From an uncultured Eubacterium sp. (GTDB taxonomy: Bacteria; Bacillota; Clostridia; Lachnospirales; Lachnospiraceae), in assembly GCA_910586445.1 (NCBI GenBank), contig CAJUHV010000009.1:17500-81499 (forward strand): a stretch of 64,000 nucleotides of DNA. The letters are read 5' to 3'. A program made the translations under genes and the position numbers. Under the pieces are notes generated by a model that saw nothing but the letters and a program-made list of their open reading frames with translations, did not search any database and was not told the origin of the DNA. Positions 28,078-36,048 of this stretch are shown here, piece by piece; the first letter of the stretch is position 1; each line of letters opens with the position of its first letter.

Positions 28078-29157
28078 ATGGGTACGAAGGATAATAAAAA
28101 GAAGAAACAACAGGTAATACTGCTCCTTAGCCAGGAAAAATGGAACACTCGTTATGATATCCTGCACCATTCCTTGTGGATTATTGTAAAGTGCTTGTTT
28201 TTATTAGATATTTTATGGTTTTGTATATTTGTAACAGATGGATATGCAGCCTGGACGGAAATGCTCTGGAAGATTGCGGCAGTACCGCTTGTGCTGGTAG
28301 TTTTAGCAGTTGCATTTGATATTTTTATTTCCAAACGCCGGATGCTGTTAAATGACTATATCATGCTTATGATTTTAAATACGGTAGTTCTGCTGGTTAT
28401 GGCAGATGACCAGTGGACACACAGCCTGCAGGTCATCTGTATACTGCCGGTTATATTCGGCATGATTTTAGGCCGGCTGGAGATTATCTATGTACAGGTA
28501 GTGATTTCGGCTGTTATGGTAGTCATTCATTTTATTTATGTTGAAATGTGCTCGGGACCGCCGTGGAAAGATCATATACTGCTAAATTTCTCAGGGATGA
28601 TGTTTAATGTGATTGTAGTAGCCAGAATTATTATCCAGATCCGCAAGTATACGCAGATGCTGGATACTCAGACAACGATTGATTCGCTGACAAGGCTGCA
28701 TAATCACGAGGCATTTTATGAAGAGCTGAACCGGAAAATGGCAGAATATCGACAGACAAAAGAACCGCTCAGCATTTTGATTGCAGATATTGATAATTTT
28801 AAGAAAGTAAATGATACTTATGGCCATGCATATGGAGACAAAGTACTTAAAGTGCTGGCAGATATTTTCGCGGAAGAATCCAGCACAAGATGCTTTGTAG
28901 CAAGATACGGCGGGGAAGAGTTTGCCATGATTATGGATATGAATCAGGATGACGCTGTGACAAAAGCCCAGCGGATACGCAGGCGTTTTGAGCAGCAGCA
29001 GATCCCGATTGATGCAGATACTGCAAAAAGCTTTACGGTTAGTGTGGGCGTGGCCTGCTGCTGCTCAGATTATATGACCTCTAGCCAGTTTTTTGAAAAA
29101 GCGGATGAGGCGCTGTATAAGGCAAAAGCGAGCGGAAAAAACCGTGTATGTCTGTAA
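28078..29157 (+). CDS. Membrane diguanylate cyclase (GGDEF domain)
   Basis: Makes the second messenger c-di-GMP. 359 residues from ATG 28078 (after GGAGAG; an upstream ATG lacks a ribosome site and lies close to the promoter). The N-terminal half has about six hydrophobic segments, roughly residues 35-190, making an integral membrane sensor. The C-terminal GGDEF domain starts near 200 (DSLTRLHNHEAFYEELNRK), with the active-site loop RYGGEEF and downstream Mg/GTP residues. The GGEEF variant is active in known enzymes. No RxxD inhibitory site precedes it, so product inhibition may be absent. Monocistronic. Confidence 0.93.
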   Translation: MGTKDNKKKKQQVILLLSQEKWNTRYDILHHSLWIIVKCLFLLDILWFCIFVTDGYAAWTEMLWKIAAVPLVLVVLAVAFDIFISKRRMLLNDYIMLMILNTVVLLVMADDQWTHSLQVICILPVIFGMILGRLEIIYVQVVISAVMVVIHFIYVEMCSGPPWKDHILLNFSGMMFNVIVVARIIIQIRKYTQMLDTQTTIDSLTRLHNHEAFYEELNRKMAEYRQTKEPLSILIADIDNFKKVNDTYGHAYGDKVLKVLADIFAEESSTRCFVARYGGEEFAMIMDMNQDDAVTKAQRIRRRFEQQQIPIDADTAKSFTVSVGVACCCSDYMTSSQFFEKADEALYKAKASGKNRVCL

Positions 29158-29173
29158 GTGTATGGAAGTATGA

Positions 29174-29214
29174 AAAAAGTGTGCTTTCTGATCTGGAAAT
29201 GCACACTTTTTATT
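29174..29214 (+). terminator. Terminator after the diguanylate cyclase gene
   Basis: AAAAAGTGTGC/GCACACTTTTT stem, extended by TTTC/GAAA, with a T-rich tail. Confidence 0.88.
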
Positions 29215-29221
29215 TATGATA

Positions 29222-29340
29222 ATAGAAAGTTCGCGCAGCGTGCTTTCTATCGTTTATGATTCATGACAAAAGAAAGTTTGCGCAGCGTGCTTTCTATCGT
29301 TTATGATTCATGACAAAAGAAAGTTCGCGCAGCGTACTTT
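29222..29340 (+). repeat. Tandem array of three REP-like hairpin elements
   Basis: Three copies with exactly 47-bp spacing (GAAAGT at 29225, 29272 and 29319). Each copy has the palindromic core GAAAG-YYCGCGCAGCGTR-CTTTC, and the linker TATCGTTTATGATTCATGAC is repeated. The last copy is truncated at its 3' side (GTACTTTG). Related single copies are at 21787-21815 and 37484-37523. It fills most of the 268-bp gap before the potassium transporter genes. Confidence 0.9.
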
Positions 29341-29424
29341 GTTTTATGATAAAACTAAGTCCGGGCATATGCGTTCTGTATGCTGTGGAAAATGGTGTAA
29401 AGAAACAGGAGGTTGGTTATTGCT

Positions 29425-30768
29425 ATGATACGCAGAAAATTGAATCATTTATCCGGCATGCAGCTGATTGCTGTTGGATTTTTTTTATTGATACTGTCGG
29501 GGACATTTTTATTGATGCTGCCTGTTTCTTCCAGGGAAGGCACGCCGACGCCGTTTCTGACCGCACTGTTTACGTCTGCAAGCGCCTCCTGTGTGACGGG
29601 ACTGATTCTGGTAGATACTTATACGTACTGGTCTTTTTTCGGGCGGCTGGTACTGATTACTTTGATTCAGATCGGGGGTCTGGGATTTATTACGATCGGC
29701 ATGGCGGTTTCGCTGGCACTCAGAAGAAGGATCGGATTAAAGCAGCGGGGCTGGATTAAGGAGAGCTTTAATGTATTGGATATCGGCGGGGTTGTACGTC
29801 TGCTCAAGCGGGTGCTTTTTGGTACCGCATTTTTTGAAGGCATCGGTGCGCTGCTGCTGTTTATCCGTTTTTATCCGCGGATGGGACTGCTGCGGGGGAT
29901 CTATTACAGTATCTTTCATTCAATCTCTGCTTTTTGCAATGCGGGATTTGATCTGATGGGATATTATGAGCCGTATTCTTCATTTACGGCATATTATGAC
30001 GATCCGCTGGTCAGCTTTACGCTTTGTGCCCTGATTCTGATCGGCGGTATCGGATTTTTTGTATGGAGTGATGTTGTGGTACATAAGTGGCATTACCGGA
30101 AATATGCACTCCAGACGAAAATGGTGCTGAGCTGTTCGGTCGTGCTTGTGTTCGGCGGGGCGCTGTTGTTTTACATGATTGAGGGAAACAGGCTGTTTGC
30201 GGATATGGACATGACAGGGAAAATATGCAGTTCATTTTTCTGCGCAGTCACGCCGCGTACGGCGGGATTTAATACGACAGATACCAGCATGCTGTCTGAG
30301 GGCGGCAAGCTGCTTACTATTATACTGATGTTTATAGGCGGAGGGTCGGGTTCTACGGCAGGCGGCGTGAAGATGGCGACTATTTTTGTCCTGCTGCTTC
30401 ATCTGCGGTCTACGCTGCTGCGTACGCCGGGGACAAATATATTCGGCAGGCGTGTGGATCATGAGACGGTGACAAAAGCATCCGCACTGTTATGCACTTA
30501 TTTATTTTTCAGCATGGCAGCAACGCTGATCATATGCAGCATACAGGACTTTCCAATCGGAGATGTGCTGTTTGAGGTAACGTCCGCGGTCTGCACGGTA
30601 GGCATGACGGCAGGGCTGACTGGACAGCTGAATGCGGCTTCGCAGGTCATTATCATATTTTTGATGTATATCGGGCGGCTGGGGAGCCTTTCCTTTGCGC
30701 TGTCTTTTACAGACCATAAAAAAATAGAGCCTGTCATGCAGCCGGTAGAAGGAATCAATATTGGATAA
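29425..30768 (+). CDS. TrkH/KtrB-type potassium transporter, membrane subunit
   Basis: Integral membrane K+ (possibly Na+-dependent) uptake subunit, 447 residues, about ten hydrophobic helices and four P-loop repeats. The first filter region reads TSASASCVTGLILVD near 51-65, later ones include FHSISAFCNAGFDL, AVTPRTAGFNTTD and TSAVCTVGMTAGLTG, each carrying the conserved filter glycine. ATG at 29425 is 11 bp after AGGAGG; a TTG four codons upstream is a possible alternative. The partner regulatory subunit is encoded directly downstream. Length fits KtrB rather than longer TrkH. Confidence 0.95.
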   Translation: MIRRKLNHLSGMQLIAVGFFLLILSGTFLLMLPVSSREGTPTPFLTALFTSASASCVTGLILVDTYTYWSFFGRLVLITLIQIGGLGFITIGMAVSLALRRRIGLKQRGWIKESFNVLDIGGVVRLLKRVLFGTAFFEGIGALLLFIRFYPRMGLLRGIYYSIFHSISAFCNAGFDLMGYYEPYSSFTAYYDDPLVSFTLCALILIGGIGFFVWSDVVVHKWHYRKYALQTKMVLSCSVVLVFGGALLFYMIEGNRLFADMDMTGKICSSFFCAVTPRTAGFNTTDTSMLSEGGKLLTIILMFIGGGSGSTAGGVKMATIFVLLLHLRSTLLRTPGTNIFGRRVDHETVTKASALLCTYLFFSMAATLIICSIQDFPIGDVLFEVTSAVCTVGMTAGLTGQLNAASQVIIIFLMYIGRLGSLSFALSFTDHKKIEPVMQPVEGINIG

Positions 30769-30793
30769 AATATGCAGAAGGAGTAGTGGTGTT

Positions 30794-31444
30794 ATGAAGT
30801 CGTTTTTAATTATCGGTCTGGGAAGATTCGGGGCACATTTATGCAGAAACCTGTCAAAGCTGGATAATGAAATCATGATTGTAGATAAAGAGGAGGAAAA
30901 GCTGCAGGATCTTCTTCCGTTTGTCGTAAGTGCAAAAATCGGGGACTGTACCAATGAAAAAGTATTAAACAGCCTCGGGGTTGGAAACTTTGACATCTGC
31001 TTTGTGTGCATCGGGAACAATTTTCAGTCCAGCCTTGAGATCACAAGCCTTATAAAGGAGGCAGGTGCCGCATATGTCGTCAGCAAGGCAGACCGTGATA
31101 TCCATGCAAAGTTTCTGCTGCGCAACGGCGCGGATGAGGTTATATATCCTGACAGGGACATAGCGGATAAAGTGGCAGTGCGTTTTTCTGCAAATCAGGT
31201 CTTTGATTATGTGGAGCTGGGAAAAGGGTTTTCTATATACGAGATCTCGCCGCTGCCGGAATGGGTCGGCAGGTCAATTCGGGATGTGGATGTGCGCGTA
31301 AAATATCATGCAAATATAATAGGGATTAAAGATCATGGAGAAATGCATTTGATGCCGGGACCGGATTATGTGTTTGAAGCAGATGAACATCTGATGGTAA
31401 TCGGGCATCAGACAGATATCCAAAAAATACTGCGCAAGCTGTAA
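30794..31444 (+). CDS. KtrA/TrkA-type potassium transporter regulatory subunit
   Basis: Cytoplasmic gating subunit, 216 residues. N-terminal RCK_N domain with the nucleotide-binding motif IIGLGRFGAHLC and the acidic end of beta-2 in MIVDKEEE; C-terminal RCK_C domain (about 135-216, SIYEISPLPEWVGRSIRDVDV). ATG at 30794 gives the standard family start MKSFLIIGLG; the frame's earlier start overlaps the ktrB-like gene. It assembles as an octameric ring under the membrane subunit and responds to ATP/ADP or c-di-AMP in relatives. Confidence 0.95.
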   Translation: MKSFLIIGLGRFGAHLCRNLSKLDNEIMIVDKEEEKLQDLLPFVVSAKIGDCTNEKVLNSLGVGNFDICFVCIGNNFQSSLEITSLIKEAGAAYVVSKADRDIHAKFLLRNGADEVIYPDRDIADKVAVRFSANQVFDYVELGKGFSIYEISPLPEWVGRSIRDVDVRVKYHANIIGIKDHGEMHLMPGPDYVFEADEHLMVIGHQTDIQKILRKL

Positions 31445-31455
31445 AAGATGTCTGG

Positions 31456-31496
31456 TTTGTCATCTCATCATTGAATATCCTTGATGAGATGACAAA
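31456..31496. terminator. Bidirectional terminator between convergent genes
   Basis: TTTGTCATCTCATCA pairs perfectly with TGATGAGATGACAAA around an 11-nt loop, with A-run on one side and T-run on the other strand. It serves both the potassium transporter operon and the convergent XRE gene. Confidence 0.9.
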
Positions 31497-31516
31497 AATA
31501 TATTATCATTTGATAA

Positions 31517-32410
31517 TTAACCAAACTTTTTGCCTAAAATGTAAATAGGTGCAAACAGGCCGCCCAGAAGCAGTGTCAGCTGTAAGAAAAATCCGATATT
31601 GTGCCACAGATTCGGATATGCCCGGCTGATATACAGATAGCATGCGGGCAGCACAGCTGTCTGTATCACAGACCATATGCGCATGGACAGCAGGATATAA
31701 GGCCAGTTGCTGTTGTTAAAACTTACGCCGGCGCAGTTCATGCGGAAGATGCCGTCACTGTAGAAGTTGATTTCATTTTCGTCATAGTAAGCAGGCAGGC
31801 GGTCTTTTGCTCCGAGAAAAGCATATGCTGCGAACATGGAGCCGAGCAGCATCATGGTAAGCAGGTTGTTATTCAGCAGGTCGTTTACGGAATAGCCGAG
31901 TTGGAAAAAAATCTTTAATTCGACAATAACGGCTGTCATGCACAGCCCGAAGATTACCTGCAGCGTTATTTTTTTCTTCTTTTTTTCAGCCGGCGACGGG
32001 GCAGAATAGGCAAGCGTCTTTTTTAACAGGTCTTCTACATGCCCTGCGTCCATATCCGGGAGGCGGTCTGCCGTCTTTGCCTCCAGCAGTTCAGTGACGG
32101 TGACATTTAGTATGCCTGCCAGAGGGATCAGCAGCGAGATATCAGGCAGGCTGAGGCCGCGTTCCCATTTGCTTATGGCTTTATCTGAAAGAAACAGCCG
32201 ATCGGCCAGATCTTTCTGCGTGTATCCCATCTTTTTGCGCTGCGTGCTTATAAATTCCCCAAATTTTGCCTTGTCGATTTCAAACTGCGTATTATCCGCT
32301 TTATTGTTTTTTAAATCACCATTTATTATTCTGTTGTTTTCAGTCTGGTTATGTAACGGTTCAGTATGTTTTATCCTGCTGTTATTTTGTCCCTCATTTT
32401 GTCCGATCAT
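31517..32410 (-). CDS. Membrane-anchored XRE-family transcriptional regulator
   Basis: 297 residues. A Lys/Asn-rich N-terminal tail of about 48 residues precedes an XRE helix-turn-helix (FISTQRKKMGYTQKDLADRLFLSDKAISKWERG, core QKDLADRLFLSDKAISKWE) near 50-105. The C-terminal half holds four hydrophobic segments (near 147-170, 180-200, 236-260 and 270-292). Such HTH-membrane hybrids are common in Firmicutes and may sense membrane or ion state. It is convergent to the potassium genes and divergent from the G3E GTPase operon, whose promoter region it shares, so it may regulate that operon (inference). The ribosome binding site (GGGTG) is weak. Confidence 0.85.
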   Translation of the reverse strand: MIGQNEGQNNSRIKHTEPLHNQTENNRIINGDLKNNKADNTQFEIDKAKFGEFISTQRKKMGYTQKDLADRLFLSDKAISKWERGLSLPDISLLIPLAGILNVTVTELLEAKTADRLPDMDAGHVEDLLKKTLAYSAPSPAEKKKKKITLQVIFGLCMTAVIVELKIFFQLGYSVNDLLNNNLLTMMLLGSMFAAYAFLGAKDRLPAYYDENEINFYSDGIFRMNCAGVSFNNSNWPYILLSMRIWSVIQTAVLPACYLYISRAYPNLWHNIGFFLQLTLLLGGLFAPIYILGKKFG

Positions 32411-32754
32411 TTTTTCACCCGTACTTTCTGTTGTTATATTTTTTTGCTATTCGTTATATTTGTTTTGCATTGTCACCCTTCTGACAGCCTGTGATCATCC
32501 TGTAGGCACTGCCTGAAGAAATCATTTTTGTATATTACCCTCTGCATGGGTTTATGATATCGTAAATGACCGCGGATTGCAATCGACTGTGTGTGGAATA
32601 CGCAGTTTTGAGGTAAACTGTCGGTAGAATCACGGAATTGTATTATTTTTTAAAAATTTTACTGGAATAAACCTTGTTATATATGGTATAGTAAGATGTA
32701 TGTGTCAAGGTCAAGTAGTATTGTGTATTAAAAAAATAGAAAGAAGATGTTAAC
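32411..32754. other. Divergent promoter region between XRE and G3E GTPase genes
   Basis: 344 bp with no gene, AT-rich near both ends. A TATAGT -10-like box is at 32687-32692 facing the GTPase gene, without a clear -35. No convincing Zur-type palindrome was found by eye. A reading frame across 32411-32516 is not supported by a ribosome binding site. Confidence 0.4.
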
Positions 32755-34080
32755 ATGACAAAGATTGATATTATTTCAGGCTTTTTAGGTGCCGGAAAGA
32801 CGACACTGATCAAAAAAATGATTGAAGAAGTCTTCAAGGGACAGAAAATTGTATTGATTGAAAATGAGTTTGGCGAAATCGGCATTGACGGCGGTTTTCT
32901 AAAGGATGCAGGAATCGAGATTACAGAGATGAATTCCGGCTGTATCTGCTGTACACTGGTTGGGGATTTTGATAAGAATTTAAAAGAAGTGCTGGAAAAG
33001 TTTCATCCGGAGCGTATCTTGATCGAGCCGTCAGGCGTCGGTAAGCTGTCGGATGTCATGAAGTCAGTTATTGATCTTGAAAAAGAACGGGACGTAAAAT
33101 TGAACGGGCTTGTCACGGTCGTAAATGCGGCAAAGGCCTCGAAGCAGATGAAGGCATTTGGTGAGTTTTTCAATAACCAGATTGAATTTGCCTCTACGAT
33201 TGTATTGAGCCGGAGCCAGAATGTTTCTGCACAAAAGCTGGAGCTTTGTGTAAAGCAGATGCAGGAGCTGAATCCTAAGGCAGCGATTATTACAACGCCA
33301 TGGGATGAGATCAGTGCAGAGGCCATTTTAAAAGTAATCGAACAGACAGATTCTTTGGAGATGGAGCTGATGGCAGAAGCACGCCATGCACAGGAGGCAG
33401 CAGAGCATGCACATCATCACCATGATCATAATGGGCATTGTGATCATGGGCATGATGATCATGAACATCATGCGTGCGGGCATTGTCATGATGAGCACGG
33501 ACACGCACACCATGACGATGAGCATGCTCATCATAATAGTGAAGACGGCTGTACCCATGCGCATCATGACAGTGAAGACGGCTGTACGCATGCATGTCAT
33601 GATGGTGACAGCGGCCATGCCCATACACATCATGACAGCAGCCATGCCCATACACATCATGACAGCAGCCGTGCGCCTCATACAGAAGAATGCCACGAAC
33701 ATCATCATGCGGATGAAGGGCACAGCTGCTGCGATCACAGTCATGACGGCAGCAGCTGCTGTGGCCACGATCACGGTCATGACCACCACGAACATCATCA
33801 TGCGGATGAAGTATTTATGAGCTGGGGAAAAGAGACGCCGCATAAATATGAAAAGTCTGTGATTGAACATGCGCTCAAGGTTCTTTCGGAGACAGAAGAA
33901 TACGGCACGATTCTTCGTGCAAAGGGCATGGTAGAGTCTGTAGACGGCAGCTGGATTTATTTTGATATGGTTCCGGGTGAGTACGAGCTGCGCCAGGGAC
34001 AGCCGGAGTATACCGGACGCCTGTGTGTAATCGGATGCAGCCTGGCCGAGGAGCGTCTTTTGGACTTGTTTGAGATCTAG
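32755..34080 (+). CDS. G3E-family GTPase (CobW/COG0523) with extreme His-rich metal-binding segment
   Basis: Putative metallochaperone or metal-insertase GTPase, 441 residues. Walker A GFLGAGKTT (9-17), the family metal motif with Cys63, Cys65 and Cys66 (GCICCTL), and IEPSGVGK. The usual guanine-specificity NKxD is replaced by LSRSQN. Residues about 212-350 are a low-complexity run with roughly 50 His plus Asp, Glu and Cys (motifs HAHHHHDHNGHCDHGH, HSCCDHSHDGSSCCGHDHGH). The C-terminal CobW_C domain follows (347-441). Such tails bind or store Zn, Ni or Co in relatives. Forms an operon with a second G3E GTPase and NfnAB. The DNA of the His segment contains direct repeats of about 26 bp, which fits growth by slippage. 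Confidence 0.9.
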   Translation: MTKIDIISGFLGAGKTTLIKKMIEEVFKGQKIVLIENEFGEIGIDGGFLKDAGIEITEMNSGCICCTLVGDFDKNLKEVLEKFHPERILIEPSGVGKLSDVMKSVIDLEKERDVKLNGLVTVVNAAKASKQMKAFGEFFNNQIEFASTIVLSRSQNVSAQKLELCVKQMQELNPKAAIITTPWDEISAEAILKVIEQTDSLEMELMAEARHAQEAAEHAHHHHDHNGHCDHGHDDHEHHACGHCHDEHGHAHHDDEHAHHNSEDGCTHAHHDSEDGCTHACHDGDSGHAHTHHDSSHAHTHHDSSRAPHTEECHEHHHADEGHSCCDHSHDGSSCCGHDHGHDHHEHHHADEVFMSWGKETPHKYEKSVIEHALKVLSETEEYGTILRAKGMVESVDGSWIYFDMVPGEYELRQGQPEYTGRLCVIGCSLAEERLLDLFEI

Positions 34081-34106
34081 TAAGTAATCGGAAAGGAATG
34101 TGGCTC

Positions 34107-35054
34107 ATGGAAGAGATTCCAGTATATTTGTTTACCGGCTTTATGGACAGCGGAAAGACTACGCTGATCAATGAAACCCTGTATGAAAATGGATTTGGAA
34201 AGGATGCCCGTAATCTGATTATCTGCTGCGAAGACGGCGAGGAAGAATACGACGAAGTAAAACTTCATACGATTATGGGCAGCCTTGCTATGATAGAGGA
34301 GCAGGAGGAGCTTACCGAAGAAAAATTAAATGAGTTAAATGAAAAATATCATCCAGATCAAGTGTTTATAGAATATAACGGCACGTGGGAAGTCGGGCCG
34401 CTGCAGGAAATGAAGATGCCGAAAGGCTGGGTAGTCGTCCAGTCGCTGGCGACGGTGGATGCAGAAACGTTTGAGATGTATCTGACGAATATGCGTGCCA
34501 TGATCATGGAGCAGCTGTTTGCAGTGGATGTAGTTATTTTTAACCGCTGTGATGACGATACGCCTAAGGGAAAATTCCGCAGGGCGGTCAAGGCGTTAAA
34601 CCGCAGGGCGCAGATCGTCTATGAGCGCAGGGACGGCACGATTGATGACGGTGAGATGGAGGAGCTGCCGTTTGATCTGAATGCGCAGGTGATTGAGGTC
34701 TCGGATGAGGATTATGGGATCTGGTATCTGGATGCCATGGATCATCCTAAGAAGTATGACGGCAAAAAAGTGCATTTTCTTGCGCTGGTATACAGGCCGG
34801 AGCAGAAGATGAAGCGCGGCGTGTTTGTGCCGGGCCGTTTTGCAATGACCTGCTGCGAGGCGGATATTCAGTTTATCGGCTTTAAATGCAAGTATGCAAA
34901 GGCAGACGAGGTGCCTCACAGAAGCTGGATCGAGCTTACGGCAGAAGTAAAATACGAATTTGCCAGAGAATATCACGGCAAAGGACCGGTATTGTATCCG
35001 GTCAGCATAAAGCCTGCCCAGAAGCCGGAGGATGAGCTGGTATATTTTTCTTAA
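34107..35054 (+). CDS. G3E-family GTPase fused to a YcgQ/DUF1980-like C-terminal domain
   Basis: 315 residues. N-terminal GTPase with Walker A FTGFMDSGKTTLINET near 9-24, the position of the metal motif occupied by IICCEDGEEEYDE (acidic rather than CxCC), FIEYNGTW, and a variant base motif FNRCDDD. The C-terminal part, from about 215, reads YDGKKVHFLALVYRPE ... GRFAMTCCEADIQFIGFKC and resembles the soluble end of YcgQ/TIGR03943 (DUF1980) proteins, which accompany a permease in zinc-regulated loci. The start is ATG 34107 (9 bp after GAAAGGA); an ATG at 34098 is too close to the ribosome site. Probable partner of the upstream GTPase. Metal specificity unknown. Confidence 0.82.
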   Translation: MEEIPVYLFTGFMDSGKTTLINETLYENGFGKDARNLIICCEDGEEEYDEVKLHTIMGSLAMIEEQEELTEEKLNELNEKYHPDQVFIEYNGTWEVGPLQEMKMPKGWVVVQSLATVDAETFEMYLTNMRAMIMEQLFAVDVVIFNRCDDDTPKGKFRRAVKALNRRAQIVYERRDGTIDDGEMEELPFDLNAQVIEVSDEDYGIWYLDAMDHPKKYDGKKVHFLALVYRPEQKMKRGVFVPGRFAMTCCEADIQFIGFKCKYAKADEVPHRSWIELTAEVKYEFAREYHGKGPVLYPVSIKPAQKPEDELVYFS

Positions 35055-35157
35055 CAGGAGTCTGGCAGATGGCCTGCGCGGCGAGTGCAGGGCATGCCGG
35101 CAGCAGGAATATATCGTTGAATATACTGCATACAATATGAAAAAATGGAGGATGGTT

Positions 35158-36048
35158 ATGTTTCCAATAGTAAAAAAAGAATTATTGGCAGATAAGATCT
35201 ACCTGATGGTCGTAAAAGCGCCGCGCGTAGCAAAATCATGTCTGCCGGGACAGTTTGTCATTGTAAAGATGGACGAGGAAGGGGAGCGTATCCCGCTTAC
35301 GATCTGTGATTATGACCGTAATGAGGGGACTGTATCGATTGTATTCCAGACCGTGGGATATTCGACTGAGCGTATGAAGGGACTGAACGAGGGCGACAGT
35401 TTCCGTGATTTTGCAGGGCCGCTTGGCTGCGCCTCTGAGATCTGTGAAGAAAAAAATCTGGAGGAGACAAAAAAGAAAAAAATTGTATTTATTGCCGGCG
35501 GGGTAGGAACCGCGCCGGTTTATCCGCAGGTAAAGTGGTTAAAAGAGCACGGCGTTGACTGCGATGTTATTATGGGTGCGCGCAGTAAGGAGCTGCTTTT
35601 TTATGTAGACGAGATGCGCGAGGCTGCTGCAAATCTGTATGTTACTACAGATGACGGTACATATGGCTTTCATGGAATGGGAACGGATCAGCTGCAGGAA
35701 TTAGTGGACAATGGCAGAACATATGATCACTGCGTAGCGATCGGGCCGATGATTATGATGAAATTTGTCTGCATTCTGACGAAAAAGCTGAATATACCTA
35801 CGATTGTATCGATGAATCCGATTATGGTAGATGGAACCGGCATGTGCGGTGCGTGCCGCCTGATTGTAGACGGACAGGTGAAGTTTGCATGTGTGGACGG
35901 GCCGGAGTTTAACGGACATCTGGTAGATTTTGATCTGGCTATGAAGCGCCAGCAGCAGTATAAGACACAGGAAGGCAGGGCAATGTTAAAGCTGGAGGAA
36001 GGCGCATCCCATCATGGCGGATGTGGAAATTGCGGAGGTGATAAATAA
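35158..36048 (+). CDS. nfnA: NfnA: FAD/[2Fe-2S] subunit of NADH-dependent ferredoxin-NADP oxidoreductase
   Basis: 297 residues. Ferredoxin-reductase-like fold: FAD region (PGQFVIVKMDEEGERIPLTICDYD, core ERIPLTI), NAD-binding region IAGGVGTAPVYPQVKWLKE near 113, and a C-terminal [2Fe-2S] site with Cys in GTGMCGACRLIVDGQVKFACVDGPEF. ATG at 35158 follows GGAGGATGG; the frame extends further upstream without support. It overlaps the large subunit by one base (TAATG). Related proteins are annotated sulfide/dihydroorotate dehydrogenase subunits, but pairing with the next gene makes NfnA the better name. Confidence 0.9.
   Translation: MFPIVKKELLADKIYLMVVKAPRVAKSCLPGQFVIVKMDEEGERIPLTICDYDRNEGTVSIVFQTVGYSTERMKGLNEGDSFRDFAGPLGCASEICEEKNLEETKKKKIVFIAGGVGTAPVYPQVKWLKEHGVDCDVIMGARSKELLFYVDEMREAAANLYVTTDDGTYGFHGMGTDQLQELVDNGRTYDHCVAIGPMIMMKFVCILTKKLNIPTIVSMNPIMVDGTGMCGACRLIVDGQVKFACVDGPEFNGHLVDFDLAMKRQQQYKTQEGRAMLKLEEGASHHGGCGNCGGDK

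Noticed and set aside
29222..29340. Possible CRISPR array (regular 47-bp spacing)
   Set aside because: The whole 47-bp unit is repeated, with no unique spacers; only three copies and no cas genes.
29310..29759. Frame overlapping the start of the TrkH/KtrB-type gene
   Set aside because: Starts inside the hairpin repeats and runs in another frame of the membrane protein gene; no ribosome binding site.
33328..33870. Antisense frame opposite the His-rich GTPase (Met/Val-rich)
   Set aside because: It mirrors the His/Asp codons (CAT/GAT read as ATG/ATC), has no ribosome binding site and is a composition artefact.
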